Source: CAJQLB01 sp905479065 (GTDB lineage: Bacteria; Bacteroidota; Bacteroidia; Flavobacteriales; Flavobacteriaceae). Taken from it: a DNA stretch of 64,000 nucleotides. The notes under the pieces were generated by a model. It ran no database searches. It was not told the DNA's origin and saw only the letters and a program-made list of their open reading frames with translations. The DNA lies in the NCBI GenBank assembly GCA_943846735.1, contig OX044364.1:1054001-1118000 (forward strand), given 5' to 3'. A program made the translations under genes and the position numbers. Shown here piece after piece: positions 1 through 8,981 of the stretch (the first letter of the stretch is position 1; every line of letters starts with the position of its first letter).

Positions 1-980
1 GGGGATTCGCATTTCTACCGGATAATTCAATACTCATAACTGAAAAGAGTGGAGTGCTTATTCATTTTAAAAATGATTCTAAATCCTTCATAAAAGAATT
101 ACCCGAAATAATTGTTCAAGGACAAGGTGGATTAATGGACATAGAACTACATCCTAATTATCCCGAAAATGGTTGGGTATACATATCTTATGCTTCATCA
201 GATGGCACAGGAAAAGGTGCGAACACAGCCATAATGCGATTTAAAATTCAGAATAAAACTGCTATTGAAAAGCAACTTCTTTATAAAGCAACTCCAAATA
301 GCGGTCGGGGTCAACATTTTGGGTCAAGATTAGAATTTGATAATGACGGTTTTCTATATTTTTCAATTGGAGATCGTGGAAATAGAGATATTAACCCACA
401 AAATATTGAGAGAGATTGTGGAAAAATATATCGTTTATTAGACAATGGGAATATTCCTATTGACAATCCTTTTGTCAAAGATAGAAATGCAAAAAAAGCC
501 ATCTTCTCTTACGGTCATAGAAATCCTCAAGGAATGGTCAAACATCCTACAACGGGAAAAATTTGGGTGCATGAGCATGGCCCTCGTGGTGGAGACGAAA
601 TAAATATAATTGCATCAGGGAAAAATTATGGTTGGCCAATTATTAGTTACGGGATAAATTACAGTGGAACTAAATTTACAAATTTGACAACATTAGATGG
701 TATGGAACAACCCATTCATTATTGGAAGCCATCAATAGCTCCAAGCGGCATGGAATTTATAACAAGTGATGTTTACCCTGAATGGAAAGGAAATCTCATG
801 GTAGGAGCCTTAAAATTTCAATATTTAAATCGTTGTATTATTAAAAACAATAAAGTTATCGAAGAAGAAAAATTGTTAGAGGGACTTGGACGAGTGAGAT
901 CTGTCAAACAAGGTAACGACGGATATCTTTATGTAGGTATTGAAAATGTTGGAATTGTTAAAATAATTCCCAAGAAATAG
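1..980 (+). CDS. PQQ-dependent sugar (aldose) dehydrogenase, 5'-truncated by window edge
   Basis: This is the C-terminal part of a soluble beta-propeller glucose/sorbosone dehydrogenase family enzyme, which oxidises aldose sugars with PQQ, normally in the periplasm. The frame is open to the window edge: codons from position 3 read GFAFLPDNSILITEKSG, the usual first propeller blade, so the GTG at 54 is internal and the real start lies upstream. Visible family motifs are GQGGLMDIELHPNYPENG, RGQHFGSRLEFDNDG, SIGDRGNRDINPQN and HEHGPRGGDEIN followed by NYGWP. The signal peptide, if any, is outside the window. Substrate cannot be read from sequence. The family call is secure; the exact sugar is not. 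Confidence 0.9.
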   Translation, partial: GFAFLPDNSILITEKSGVLIHFKNDSKSFIKELPEIIVQGQGGLMDIELHPNYPENGWVYISYASSDGTGKGANTAIMRFKIQNKTAIEKQLLYKATPNSGRGQHFGSRLEFDNDGFLYFSIGDRGNRDINPQNIERDCGKIYRLLDNGNIPIDNPFVKDRNAKKAIFSYGHRNPQGMVKHPTTGKIWVHEHGPRGGDEINIIASGKNYGWPIISYGINYSGTKFTNLTTLDGMEQPIHYWKPSIAPSGMEFITSDVYPEWKGNLMVGALKFQYLNRCIIKNNKVIEEEKLLEGLGRVRSVKQGNDGYLYVGIENVGIVKIIPKK

Positions 981-1016
981 TCTTATGTTTGTAGCAACTA
1001 ATCTATTAAATTACAC

Positions 1017-1622
1017 ATGCTAATCATTGGTATTGCTGGAGGTACAGGGTGCGGTAAAACAACCGTTGTAAACCAAATTTTAAATGAATTACCTGAAGGA
1101 GAGGTTGGCGTTATTTCCCAAGATTCTTACTACAAGGATACAACGCATTTAGATTACAAAGAACGTGTTAAAATAAATTTTGATCATCCCAGATCCATCG
1201 ATTTTGATTTATTAACAGCACACCTTAAAGATTTAAAAAACAATAAACCCATAAACCAACCAGTATATTCATTTATCGAGCACAACAGAACAGGAGATAC
1301 GATTAAAACAACACCTCGAAAAGTGATCATTGTTGAAGGTATTTTAATTTTGACAAATCCTGAATTGAGAGATTTATTTGATATTAAAATATTTGTCCAT
1401 GCGGATAGTGATGAAAGATTAATAAGAAGATTAAAACGTGATACATCGGAGCGTGGAAGAGATTTGGACGAAGTTTTACTGAGGTATCAATCAACCTTGA
1501 AACCAATGCATCAACAATTTATTGAACCGATGAAAGAATATGCCGATCTTATTATTCCAAACAATAAATACAATACTGTTGCTATTAATATTGTAAAGAC
1601 CATTATAAACGAGAGACTTTAA
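1017..1622 (+). CDS. udk: Uridine kinase
   Basis: This cytosolic enzyme phosphorylates uridine and cytidine to UMP and CMP in pyrimidine salvage. At 201 residues it has normal family length. A P-loop (GGTGCGKTT) lies at about residues 8-16, followed by the nucleoside-binding segment SQDSYYKD, then FDHPRSIDFDLL and the strand VIIVEGILIL. The lid region RLIRRLKRDTSERGRD is also present. It starts at ATG and is followed after one base by the DivIC-like gene, so the two are probably co-transcribed. The identification rests on several conserved motifs and full length. Confidence 0.95.
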   Translation: MLIIGIAGGTGCGKTTVVNQILNELPEGEVGVISQDSYYKDTTHLDYKERVKINFDHPRSIDFDLLTAHLKDLKNNKPINQPVYSFIEHNRTGDTIKTTPRKVIIVEGILILTNPELRDLFDIKIFVHADSDERLIRRLKRDTSERGRDLDEVLLRYQSTLKPMHQQFIEPMKEYADLIIPNNKYNTVAINIVKTIINERL

Positions 1623-1623
1623 A

Positions 1624-1959
1624 ATGACTTTTTTTAATTCAAAATACAAGTTTCTCTTTCGGCCCTTCAAAAATATATTTCTATTAATAAGTTTGGTATT
1701 TTTAATTTGGATGCTTTTTTTTGATAGTAATTCATGGATGATTCATCACGAACTAAACCAAGATTTGAAAAAATTAGAAGATGAAAAAAATTACTACAAC
1801 CAAGAAATTAAAAAAGACCTTATCGAAATAAAAAAATTGAGCTCAGATGAAGGGTTAGAAAAGTTTGCGAGAGAAGAGTACCATATGAAAAAAAGTGATG
1901 AAGACATTTACATCATTGAGTACGAGGATAGCATAAGAAAACAGAAAGGAGATGACTAA
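1624..1959 (+). CDS. FtsB/DivIC-like septum formation initiator protein
   Basis: This 111-residue single-pass membrane protein has the FtsB/DivIC layout. A short basic N-terminus is followed by one hydrophobic helix (about residues 16-34), then a Lys/Glu-rich coiled coil, then the terminal motif GLEKFAREEYHMKKSDEDIYIIEYED. In the family this motif (ARExYxMKxxxEdiy) follows the coiled coil and helps to bind FtsL/FtsQ-like partners in the divisome. It sits one base after udk and overlaps the start of the mutase small subunit by 8 bases, the usual flavobacterial order. Function is inferred from the family. Confidence 0.88.
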   Translation: MTFFNSKYKFLFRPFKNIFLLISLVFLIWMLFFDSNSWMIHHELNQDLKKLEDEKNYYNQEIKKDLIEIKKLSSDEGLEKFAREEYHMKKSDEDIYIIEYEDSIRKQKGDD

Positions 1960-3331
1960 ATCATTATTTGATGACTTCAATTCAGTTTCTGCGAAAGCAT
2001 GGAAGCAAAAAATACAATTAGACCTTCAAGGTGAAGAGTATCAAAATATCATCTGGAAATCTCCAGAGGGTATTGATGTCAAGCCCTTTTATACTCTTGA
2101 GGATTTACAGGATTTTTCACATGACATAAACATGCCGAATTCATGGTCAATTTGTGAAACGATTTACACTAAAAGTGGTGAAGATGCAAATGCTAAAGCA
2201 TTGTATTCACTGTCAAAAGGCTCTGATAGTTTAAAATTTATCATACCGAACACAGCGGTTTCAGTTTCTGAAATGCTACAAGGCATCGACACCTCATCAA
2301 CTCATGTTTATGCTGACTTATCTTTTTTAGATGCGTCATTTATCATAAATAATTGGAGAGATCACAACATTAACTTTAATATTGACATTATTGGTAATCT
2401 CACTAGATCAGGAAATTGGTATATTGATTTAAAAAATGACTTCAATCATTTTAAAAACATCGTAAGAAAAACACATCGCATAAGTATAGACGGTACTGGA
2501 TATCAAAACGCTGGAGCCAACGTCGCCCAAGAAATTGCTTATGTATTGGCACATACAAATGAATATCTTAATTGCATTTATAACGATGATATTCTTCGAT
2601 TACAATTTGAAAAAAAATTAGATGTAACAATACACTTATTTGTAAAAATCGCCGTTGGATCCAACTACTTTTTTGAAATAGCAAAACTAAGGGCTATTCG
2701 CCTACTTATTAATAAATTATGTTTAGAATATCATTTTAAAATTGATCTGTGTTTAGAGGTAACTCCCTCAAAAAGGAATAAAACCTTATATGACTACAAT
2801 ACTAATATGATTCGAACAACTACAGAGATTATGAGTGCAATTTTAGGTGGTGCAAATCTCATCAATAACTTAGATTACGATGCGTTATATCACAAAAAAA
2901 ATGAGTTTGGCTCTAGAATTTCAAGAAATCAATTATTAATTTTAAAGCATGAAAGTTATTTTAATTCTGTAAAAAATGCATCAGATGGTGCCTATTATAT
3001 CGAATCATTAACTAATCAATTAGCAAAAAAGTCTTTATTGCTTTTCAAGAAAATTGAAAATAATAAAGGGTTTATTTCTCAGCTATTTAAAGGAACCATT
3101 CAGCGTAAGATAAAAGAAAGCGCAACGAAAGAACAACATTCATTTGATAATAATACAGAAATATTGGTAGGTACAAATAAATATCAAAATCCAAACGATA
3201 AGATGCAAAACGAATTAGAATTGTATCCTTTTAAAAAAACTAAAGTCAGAAAAACATTAATTGAGCCCATAATAGAAACAAGACTTAGCGAAACCATAGA
3301 AAAAGAACGACTTAAAAATGAAAAAAAATAA
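1952..3331 (+). CDS. mutA: Methylmalonyl-CoA mutase small (beta) subunit
   Basis: This is the non-catalytic partner of the B12-dependent enzyme that interconverts succinyl-CoA and methylmalonyl-CoA. It is related to the TIM-barrel domain of the large subunit encoded 690 bases downstream; conserved segments include ISIDGTGYQNAGANVAQEIAY and NMIRTTTEIMSAILGGA. At 459 residues it ends after the barrel and linker, and I see no cobalamin-binding domain and no DxHxxG motif, consistent with a structural role in a heterodimer. It overlaps the upstream divIC-like gene by 8 bases and the downstream lipoprotein gene by 14, which suggests tight translational coupling. Confidence 0.9.
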   Translation: MTKSLFDDFNSVSAKAWKQKIQLDLQGEEYQNIIWKSPEGIDVKPFYTLEDLQDFSHDINMPNSWSICETIYTKSGEDANAKALYSLSKGSDSLKFIIPNTAVSVSEMLQGIDTSSTHVYADLSFLDASFIINNWRDHNINFNIDIIGNLTRSGNWYIDLKNDFNHFKNIVRKTHRISIDGTGYQNAGANVAQEIAYVLAHTNEYLNCIYNDDILRLQFEKKLDVTIHLFVKIAVGSNYFFEIAKLRAIRLLINKLCLEYHFKIDLCLEVTPSKRNKTLYDYNTNMIRTTTEIMSAILGGANLINNLDYDALYHKKNEFGSRISRNQLLILKHESYFNSVKNASDGAYYIESLTNQLAKKSLLLFKKIENNKGFISQLFKGTIQRKIKESATKEQHSFDNNTEILVGTNKYQNPNDKMQNELELYPFKKTKVRKTLIEPIIETRLSETIEKERLKNEKK

Positions 3332-4019
3332 TCTTATAATTACCACAATTTGTATCTGCCTCATGAGCTGTAACAAACAATCCAATGTAACTTTTAAGTA
3401 CCAAGATAATGATGACCTGTTTTCTTGCGAATCAGTTAATATGGATTTAATAAAAGAAGCTAAATATGCCTTTGAGGACTATATTGAAAAACATTATTCA
3501 TTTCAAAACCCAAAATCAGTAGACCAAGGCTATTTCTATTACTGGGAAATTTCAAAATCTCCAACCATACCAGCAGTTGAGTTTGTGAATCCACATGTCT
3601 TAAAAATTAGAGACGAACTCAAAAAAATTAAAAACTTGTGGCATTTTAATGGTGATATTGCCAGCTTAAACTATGCGCATCCGTTAGTAAAGTGTCTTGG
3701 CGCCAACATGGTCAATCAAGAATTAAAGAATACCTTCAATACTCTTATAGATACGAAAACTTTCAAAGAGCGTGTTTTTTTAGCATTGCTCAAAAGAGAT
3801 CCTACAGCGATAAGGAAAGATGTAGGATTGTCTACGTATTTAGCTCTTGATACCTTCTACGCCAGAATTTTAACTCTTGACTTTACTAATCTTGAAGAGT
3901 TACAACAAATCAATGCAAACAGGTATTTTGAAAAACAGAAAAAAGAAATGGGTGAAGAACTTAAAAATGTGACCAAAGATAATTTAATACCTATTGATTC
4001 TTTAGAAAAATATCGTTAA
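3318..4019 (+). CDS. Lipoprotein of unknown function between the mutase subunit genes
   Basis: I do not recognise a functional domain in this 233-residue protein. The N-terminus has two lysines, a hydrophobic run and a lipobox ending LMSCNKQ, so it is probably exported and lipid-anchored. The mature part is mostly helical-looking with many aromatic and charged residues and no obvious catalytic motif. It overlaps mutA by 14 bases and is followed two bases later by mutB, so it is locked inside the mutase operon. Why an envelope lipoprotein would be made with a cytosolic enzyme is unclear. Similar genes may carry misleading automatic names. Confidence 0.75.
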   Translation: MKKNNLIITTICICLMSCNKQSNVTFKYQDNDDLFSCESVNMDLIKEAKYAFEDYIEKHYSFQNPKSVDQGYFYYWEISKSPTIPAVEFVNPHVLKIRDELKKIKNLWHFNGDIASLNYAHPLVKCLGANMVNQELKNTFNTLIDTKTFKERVFLALLKRDPTAIRKDVGLSTYLALDTFYARILTLDFTNLEELQQINANRYFEKQKKEMGEELKNVTKDNLIPIDSLEKYR

Positions 4020-4021
4020 GC

Positions 4022-6169
4022 GTGCAGCGTAAGAACATCCAACATATCAACCTAGATAGTGTAAATTCCAACTTAAAAATACATAAAAAAGTGTTTTTAA
4101 CTGCTGAAAATATTACGATAAACTCACATTACTCCAAAGACGATTTACAAGATGTTAATCATCTAGATTTTGCAGCAGGTCTTCCGCCCTACCTACGTGG
4201 TCCCTATTCAACAATGTATGTAAAAAGACCATGGACCATACGACAATATGCTGGCTTTTCAACAGCCAAAGAAAGTAATGCTTTTTACAAAAGAAATCTT
4301 GAAAGCGGTCAAAAAGGTCTTTCCGTAGCATTTGACTTGGCAACACACAGAGGTTATGATTCTGATCACCATCGCGTAATCGGTGATATCGGTAAAGCCG
4401 GTGTGGCAATTGACACCGTTGAGGACATGAAAACTCTCTTTCATGAAATCCCCTTAGATCAAATGAGTGTATCAATGACAATGAATGGTGCCGTTCTCCC
4501 AATTATGGCCTTTTACATCGTTGCCGCAGAAGAACAAGGGATCAATTTGAACCAACTCAAAGGAACTATTCAAAATGATATATTAAAAGAGTTTATGGTG
4601 AGGAACACTTACATCTACCCTCCAAAATCTTCGATGAAGATAATTTCAGACATCTTTGAATTCACTAGTATCCATATGCCAAAATACAATAGTATAAGTA
4701 TTTCTGGATATCATATGCAAGAAGCGGGAGCTAGCAGTGATTTAGAGTTAGCTTACACATTAGCAAATGGATTAGAGTACATAAAAACGGGTCTCGCAAC
4801 GGGAATGAATATTGATACATTTGCACCAAGATTATCATTTTTTTGGGGCATTGGTATGAATCATTTCATGGAAATTGCCAAAATGCGTGCAGCAAGAATG
4901 TTATGGGCAAAAATCATAAAACAATTTAATCCTAAGAATCCAAAGTCCATGTCTCTAAGAGCTCATTGTCAAACTAGTGGTTGGAGTCTAACAGAACAAG
5001 ATCCTTTTAATAACGTAGCAAGAACAACAATTGAAGCTTCTGCTGCTATTCTCGGAGGAACTCAAAGTTTACATACCAATGCTCTTGATGAAGCAATTGC
5101 TTTACCTACTGATTTTTCAGCACGAATTGCAAGAAACACACAATTATTCTTGCAGGAAGAAACAAAACTATCAAAAACTGTTGATCCCTGGGCTGGAAGT
5201 TATTTTGTGGAAAAATTAACTGATGACCTTGCCAAGAGAGCGTGGACCTTATTGGAAGAAGTTGAAGCCTTAGGTGGAATGACAAAGGCAATTGAGGCTG
5301 GAATCCCTAAAATTAGAATCGAAGAAGCAGCAGCTAAGAAACAAGCGAGGATAGACTCTGGGCATGATGTCATTGTTGGTGTCAACCAATACAAATTAGA
5401 TTTTGAGGATCCAATACAAACACTGGAAGTGGACAATCAAATTGTAAGAAATGAGCAAATTGGACATTTAAAAAACATTAAAAAAAGTAGAAATTCAATA
5501 AAAGCAAATGAAGCTCTTTTAAAAATAACTGCAGCAGCGAGAACAGGACAAGAAAATTTATTAGCTTTAGCCGTAGAAGCTGCCAGAGAGCGTGCCACTT
5601 TAGGAGAAATTAGTCACGCTTTAGAGGTCGTATTTGGAAGGTATAAAGCCAAAATAAAAACATTTTCAGGCGTGTATAGCAAAGAAGTTAAGAACGATAT
5701 ATCATTTCAAAAAGCCAAAGATTTGGCAAATATTTTTGCTGAGCAAGAAGGACGCAGGCCTAGAATTATGATTGCTAAAATGGGACAAGATGGTCATGAT
5801 CGTGGAGCGAAGGTTGTAGCTACAGGTTATGCAGATATAGGCTTCGATGTCGATATTGGACCACTATTTCAAACACCTGAGGAAACTGCAAAACAAGCTG
5901 TCGAAAATGATGTGCACATTCTGGGAATTTCATCATTAGCTGCAGGACATAAAACTCTTGTACCTGAGGTAATCACACAACTCAAAAATTATGGACGTGA
6001 TGACATAATCGTTATCGTTGGTGGTGTTATTCCAAAACAAGATTATCAATACCTTTTTGATTCAGGAGTAATTGCTGTTTTTGGTCCTGGATCTAAAATT
6101 AGTGAAGCTGCAATAAGTATTTTAACCATACTCATCGATTCTAATGGACAAAATGATGAGAAAGCATAA
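4022..6169 (+). CDS. mutB: Methylmalonyl-CoA mutase large (alpha) subunit
   Basis: This is the catalytic, adenosylcobalamin-dependent subunit (715 residues, normal length). The N-terminal TIM barrel binds the CoA ester (YLRGPYSTMYVKRPWTIRQY, then SVAFDLATHRGYDSDH), and SGYHMQEAGA and the RAHCQTSGWSLTEQDP segment are conserved. The C-terminal flavodoxin-like domain carries the cobalamin-ligand motif DGHDRG at residues 590-595, where His592 should coordinate cobalt. It starts at GTG two bases after the lipoprotein stop; the N-terminus QRKNIQHINL matches the family, which supports that start. With mutA it supports propionate-linked carbon flow. Confidence 0.97.
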   Translation: MQRKNIQHINLDSVNSNLKIHKKVFLTAENITINSHYSKDDLQDVNHLDFAAGLPPYLRGPYSTMYVKRPWTIRQYAGFSTAKESNAFYKRNLESGQKGLSVAFDLATHRGYDSDHHRVIGDIGKAGVAIDTVEDMKTLFHEIPLDQMSVSMTMNGAVLPIMAFYIVAAEEQGINLNQLKGTIQNDILKEFMVRNTYIYPPKSSMKIISDIFEFTSIHMPKYNSISISGYHMQEAGASSDLELAYTLANGLEYIKTGLATGMNIDTFAPRLSFFWGIGMNHFMEIAKMRAARMLWAKIIKQFNPKNPKSMSLRAHCQTSGWSLTEQDPFNNVARTTIEASAAILGGTQSLHTNALDEAIALPTDFSARIARNTQLFLQEETKLSKTVDPWAGSYFVEKLTDDLAKRAWTLLEEVEALGGMTKAIEAGIPKIRIEEAAAKKQARIDSGHDVIVGVNQYKLDFEDPIQTLEVDNQIVRNEQIGHLKNIKKSRNSIKANEALLKITAAARTGQENLLALAVEAARERATLGEISHALEVVFGRYKAKIKTFSGVYSKEVKNDISFQKAKDLANIFAEQEGRRPRIMIAKMGQDGHDRGAKVVATGYADIGFDVDIGPLFQTPEETAKQAVENDVHILGISSLAAGHKTLVPEVITQLKNYGRDDIIVIVGGVIPKQDYQYLFDSGVIAVFGPGSKISEAAISILTILIDSNGQNDEKA

Positions 6170-6204
6170 AATCTAGACAATTTAACCTTAAAAAAAATAG
6201 ATAA

Positions 6205-7089
6205 ATGAATTATTCAGCTAAAATGCTTAGAGATGACGCCTTAGTAGATAAAACAATTGTTGTGACTGGAGGAGGAAGTGGTCTTGGAAAATCCATGTCG
6301 AGATATTTTTTAGAGCTTGGTGCCAATGTTGTGATTACCTCGAGAAATATTGAAAAACTACGAATAGCAGCACGAGAATTAAGCGAAGCAACCGGCGCTA
6401 ATTGCCTAGCTGTTAAGTGTGATGTACGTAATTACAATGAGGTTGAGGACATGCATCAAACTGTTGTAGATAAATTTGGAGCTATTGATGTTCTTTTAAA
6501 TAATGCAGCTGGAAATTTCATATCCCCAACAGAGCGTTTATCATCCAATGCTTTCGACACTATTATTGATATTGTTTTAAAAGGCACAAAAAATTGCACC
6601 TTAGTATTTGGTAAACACTGGATAAAGACAAATCAAAAAATGTCTAAGGTGGTCAATATTGTTACCACCTACGCATGGACAGGATCAGGATACGTCGTGC
6701 CTAGTGCAACAGCAAAAGCTGGAGTTCTCGCAATGACAAGAAGTTTAGCTGTAGAATGGGCAAAATATGGGATTCAATTTAATGCAATTGCCCCAGGACC
6801 ATTTCCAACCAAAGGTGCCTGGGACCGTCTAATGCCTGGTGATTTGAAAGAAAAGTTTGATTTGGCTAAAAAGGTGCCTTTAAAAAGAGTCGGTGAGCAC
6901 CAAGAACTTGCTAATTTAGCTGCCTACCTAGTCTCTGATTTCTCATCTTACATTAACGGAGAAGTAATTACCATCGATGGTGGTGAATGGTTAAAAGGAG
7001 CTGGAGAATTTAATATTCTTGACGATATCCCCAAAGAAATGTGGGACCAACTCGAAGAAATGATTAGGAGAAAAAACGATCATAACTAA
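6205..7089 (+). CDS. SDR oxidoreductase, 2,4-dienoyl-CoA reductase-like
   Basis: This NADP(H)-type Rossmann enzyme of 294 residues resembles mitochondrial 2,4-dienoyl-CoA reductase, which helps degrade polyunsaturated fatty acids. The cofactor loop is TGGGSGLGKSM and the NNAAGNF segment is present. The usual YxxxK is replaced by SATAK; instead a Tyr in VTTYAWTG lies 15 residues before the Lys, the spacing I recall for DECR1. The run TGSGYVVPSATAKAGV and the C-terminal DGGEWLKGAGEFN also match that subfamily. It follows mutB by 35 bases, so it may share its transcript. Substrate is an inference. Confidence 0.88.
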   Translation: MNYSAKMLRDDALVDKTIVVTGGGSGLGKSMSRYFLELGANVVITSRNIEKLRIAARELSEATGANCLAVKCDVRNYNEVEDMHQTVVDKFGAIDVLLNNAAGNFISPTERLSSNAFDTIIDIVLKGTKNCTLVFGKHWIKTNQKMSKVVNIVTTYAWTGSGYVVPSATAKAGVLAMTRSLAVEWAKYGIQFNAIAPGPFPTKGAWDRLMPGDLKEKFDLAKKVPLKRVGEHQELANLAAYLVSDFSSYINGEVITIDGGEWLKGAGEFNILDDIPKEMWDQLEEMIRRKNDHN

Positions 7090-7282
7090 GCTATTTTATG
7101 TTTTTATTTCGTTTTCACTTTGTCTGTTAAATCAAAAAATCATCTTTCTTCTCTTAAAGTGAAGTTCACTGAACAATTAACCATTAAAAAACTAAAAAAT
7201 AGCTTTAAAAAAGCAACCATTCTATCTCCTTTTTATTTAAGTATTGTTAACAACTTCCATTTCGTAAACCCATAATAAATTG

Positions 7283-7290
7283 TATTTTTG
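7283..7290 (+). promoter_or_regulatory. Candidate -7 promoter element upstream of parA
   Basis: TATTTTTG fits the Bacteroidota -7 consensus TAnnTTTG and lies 24 bases before the parA ATG at 7315. A weak -33-like TTCG lies 18 bases upstream. The rest of the 225-base gap from 7090 shows no convincing gene. Confidence 0.45.
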
Positions 7291-7314
7291 AGATTGTTTA
7301 AATCACTGAATTTA

Positions 7315-8079
7315 ATGGGTAAAATAATAGCCATTGCTAATCAAAAAGGTGGTGTCGGTAAAACGACCACGTCCGTAAATTTGGCAGCTTCTTTGGGTGC
7401 GCTTGAAAAAAAAGTTCTTCTCATCGATGCAGATCCTCAAGCTAATGCATCTTCAGGTTTAGGTATTGATGTTGATAAAGTAAATATCGGCACCTATCAA
7501 TTACTTGAGCATACGTGTTCGGCTGAAGAATGTATCGTTGAGTCGTCTGCACCAAATGTCGACATGATTCCTGCACATATAGATTTAGTAGCTATAGAAA
7601 TAGAGTTAGTTGATAAAGATAATCGTGAATACATGCTTAAAAATGCCATTACGCATTTGAAAACGTCTTACGATTATATATTAATCGATTGTGCACCCTC
7701 GCTCGGATTGCTGACATTAAATGCTTTGACTACAGCAGATGCAGTAATTATTCCAATTCAATGTGAATATTTTGCTTTAGAGGGATTGGGTAAATTACTA
7801 AACACCATTAAAAGTGTTCAAAAGATACACAACCCAGAATTAGACATTGAAGGTCTGTTACTCACTATGTATGATTCAAGATTACGCCTTTCAAATCAGG
7901 TTGTTGAGGAGGTTCAAAAACATTTCAACGACATGGTGTTTAAAACAATTATTCAGCGAAATGTTAGACTGGGAGAAGCGCCTAGTTATGGGGAAAGTAT
8001 TATTAATTACGATGTGGGCAGCAAGGGTGCATCTAATTATTTAAGTTTGGCTAAAGAAATCATCTCAAAAAATAGATAA
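7315..8079 (+). CDS. parA: ParA-family chromosome partitioning ATPase
   Basis: This deviant-Walker ATPase works with ParB on chromosome segregation. The protein is 254 residues when started at the ATG at 7315; a TTG nine codons earlier falls inside the candidate promoter box and is less likely. The N-terminus IIAIANQKGGVGKTTTSVNLAA contains the signature P-loop with the first lysine, and LLIDADPQANASSGLG and YILIDCAPSLGLLTLNAL are the switch regions. parB follows after two bases, making the classic parAB operon. The pair here is chromosomal in character, with no plasmid genes around. Confidence 0.95.
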   Translation: MGKIIAIANQKGGVGKTTTSVNLAASLGALEKKVLLIDADPQANASSGLGIDVDKVNIGTYQLLEHTCSAEECIVESSAPNVDMIPAHIDLVAIEIELVDKDNREYMLKNAITHLKTSYDYILIDCAPSLGLLTLNALTTADAVIIPIQCEYFALEGLGKLLNTIKSVQKIHNPELDIEGLLLTMYDSRLRLSNQVVEEVQKHFNDMVFKTIIQRNVRLGEAPSYGESIINYDVGSKGASNYLSLAKEIISKNR

Positions 8080-8081
8080 TC

Positions 8082-8981
8082 ATGGCTAAAGCAAAAGGTA
8101 AACGTGTATTAGGAAGAGGGTTGTCGGCATTGTTGAGTGATTCAAAAGATGATGGGAAATTAACTCTGGATGTCAATTCTAGTAAAATTGCTGGTCGAAT
8201 TATTGAAATTTCTTTAGATGAAATCGAAGTTAATCCATTTCAGCCAAGAACAAGTTTTAATGAAGAAACCTTAACTGAACTGGCTTCATCTATAAATAAA
8301 CTAGGAGTTATACAACCCATAACTGTAAGAAAACTAGGGTCAAACAAATACCAATTAGTCTCAGGTGAGCGTCGTTACAGAGCATCAAAATTGATTAATA
8401 AAGCAAGTATCCCTGCCTACATAAGAACCGCAAATGATCAAGAATCCTTGGAAATGGCTCTTGTTGAAAATATCCAAAGACAAGATTTAGACCCCATAGA
8501 AATTGCTTTATCTTATCAACGTTTAATATACGATATCAAGCTAACGCAAGAACAAATGAGTCAACGTGTTGGTAAAAAACGTTCAACAATTTCAAATTAT
8601 CTGCGATTACTTAAGCTAGATCCAATCATTCAAACTGGGATTAGAGATGGCTTTATTTCAATGGGACATGGAAAGGCGATGATAAACATAGAAAATCCAT
8701 CAGAACAATTAGACATCTATGAAAAAATTATCGCCAATGGTTTATCTGTTAGAGAGACTGAAAAGTTGGTGAAGGATAAAAAGTTACCATCGAAACATTC
8801 AAGAAATCGAAACAAGACATTACCATCCTTTTTAAAACAAGGTGAAAAAGAACTTACAACGTACTTAGGAAGTAAAATAATCGTTAATACATCGAAGGGA
8901 GAAAAAGGAAAAATCATAATTCCATTCAATTCAAAGGAAGATTTTAACCGAATCAAAAAATTATTGCACCGTGCAAAATAG
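8082..8981 (+). CDS. parB: ParB/Spo0J chromosome partitioning protein
   Basis: This DNA-binding CTP hydrolase spreads from parS sites and loads condensin in characterised relatives. The 299 residues begin with the Arg/Lys-rich peptide RVLGRGLSALLSD, which in the family binds ParA. The NTPase fold follows, with INKLGVIQPITVRK, VSGERRYRASK and the catalytic-type motif ALVENIQRQDLDPIE. A helix-turn-helix is evident around MSQRVGKKRSTISNYLRLLKL. I did not find a clear parS site by eye. The last 11 bases overlap the start of the DUF5683 gene. Confidence 0.95.
   Translation: MAKAKGKRVLGRGLSALLSDSKDDGKLTLDVNSSKIAGRIIEISLDEIEVNPFQPRTSFNEETLTELASSINKLGVIQPITVRKLGSNKYQLVSGERRYRASKLINKASIPAYIRTANDQESLEMALVENIQRQDLDPIEIALSYQRLIYDIKLTQEQMSQRVGKKRSTISNYLRLLKLDPIIQTGIRDGFISMGHGKAMINIENPSEQLDIYEKIIANGLSVRETEKLVKDKKLPSKHSRNRNKTLPSFLKQGEKELTTYLGSKIIVNTSKGEKGKIIIPFNSKEDFNRIKKLLHRAK

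Noticed and set aside
4155..4502. 115-codon open frame antisense to mutB
   Set aside because: It lies entirely opposite a conserved enzyme and looks like a codon-bias shadow.
7159..7275. 38-codon open frame starting at GTG in the parA upstream gap
   Set aside because: It starts at a non-ATG codon, has no recognised motif and nearly runs into the parA promoter box. It is probably chance.
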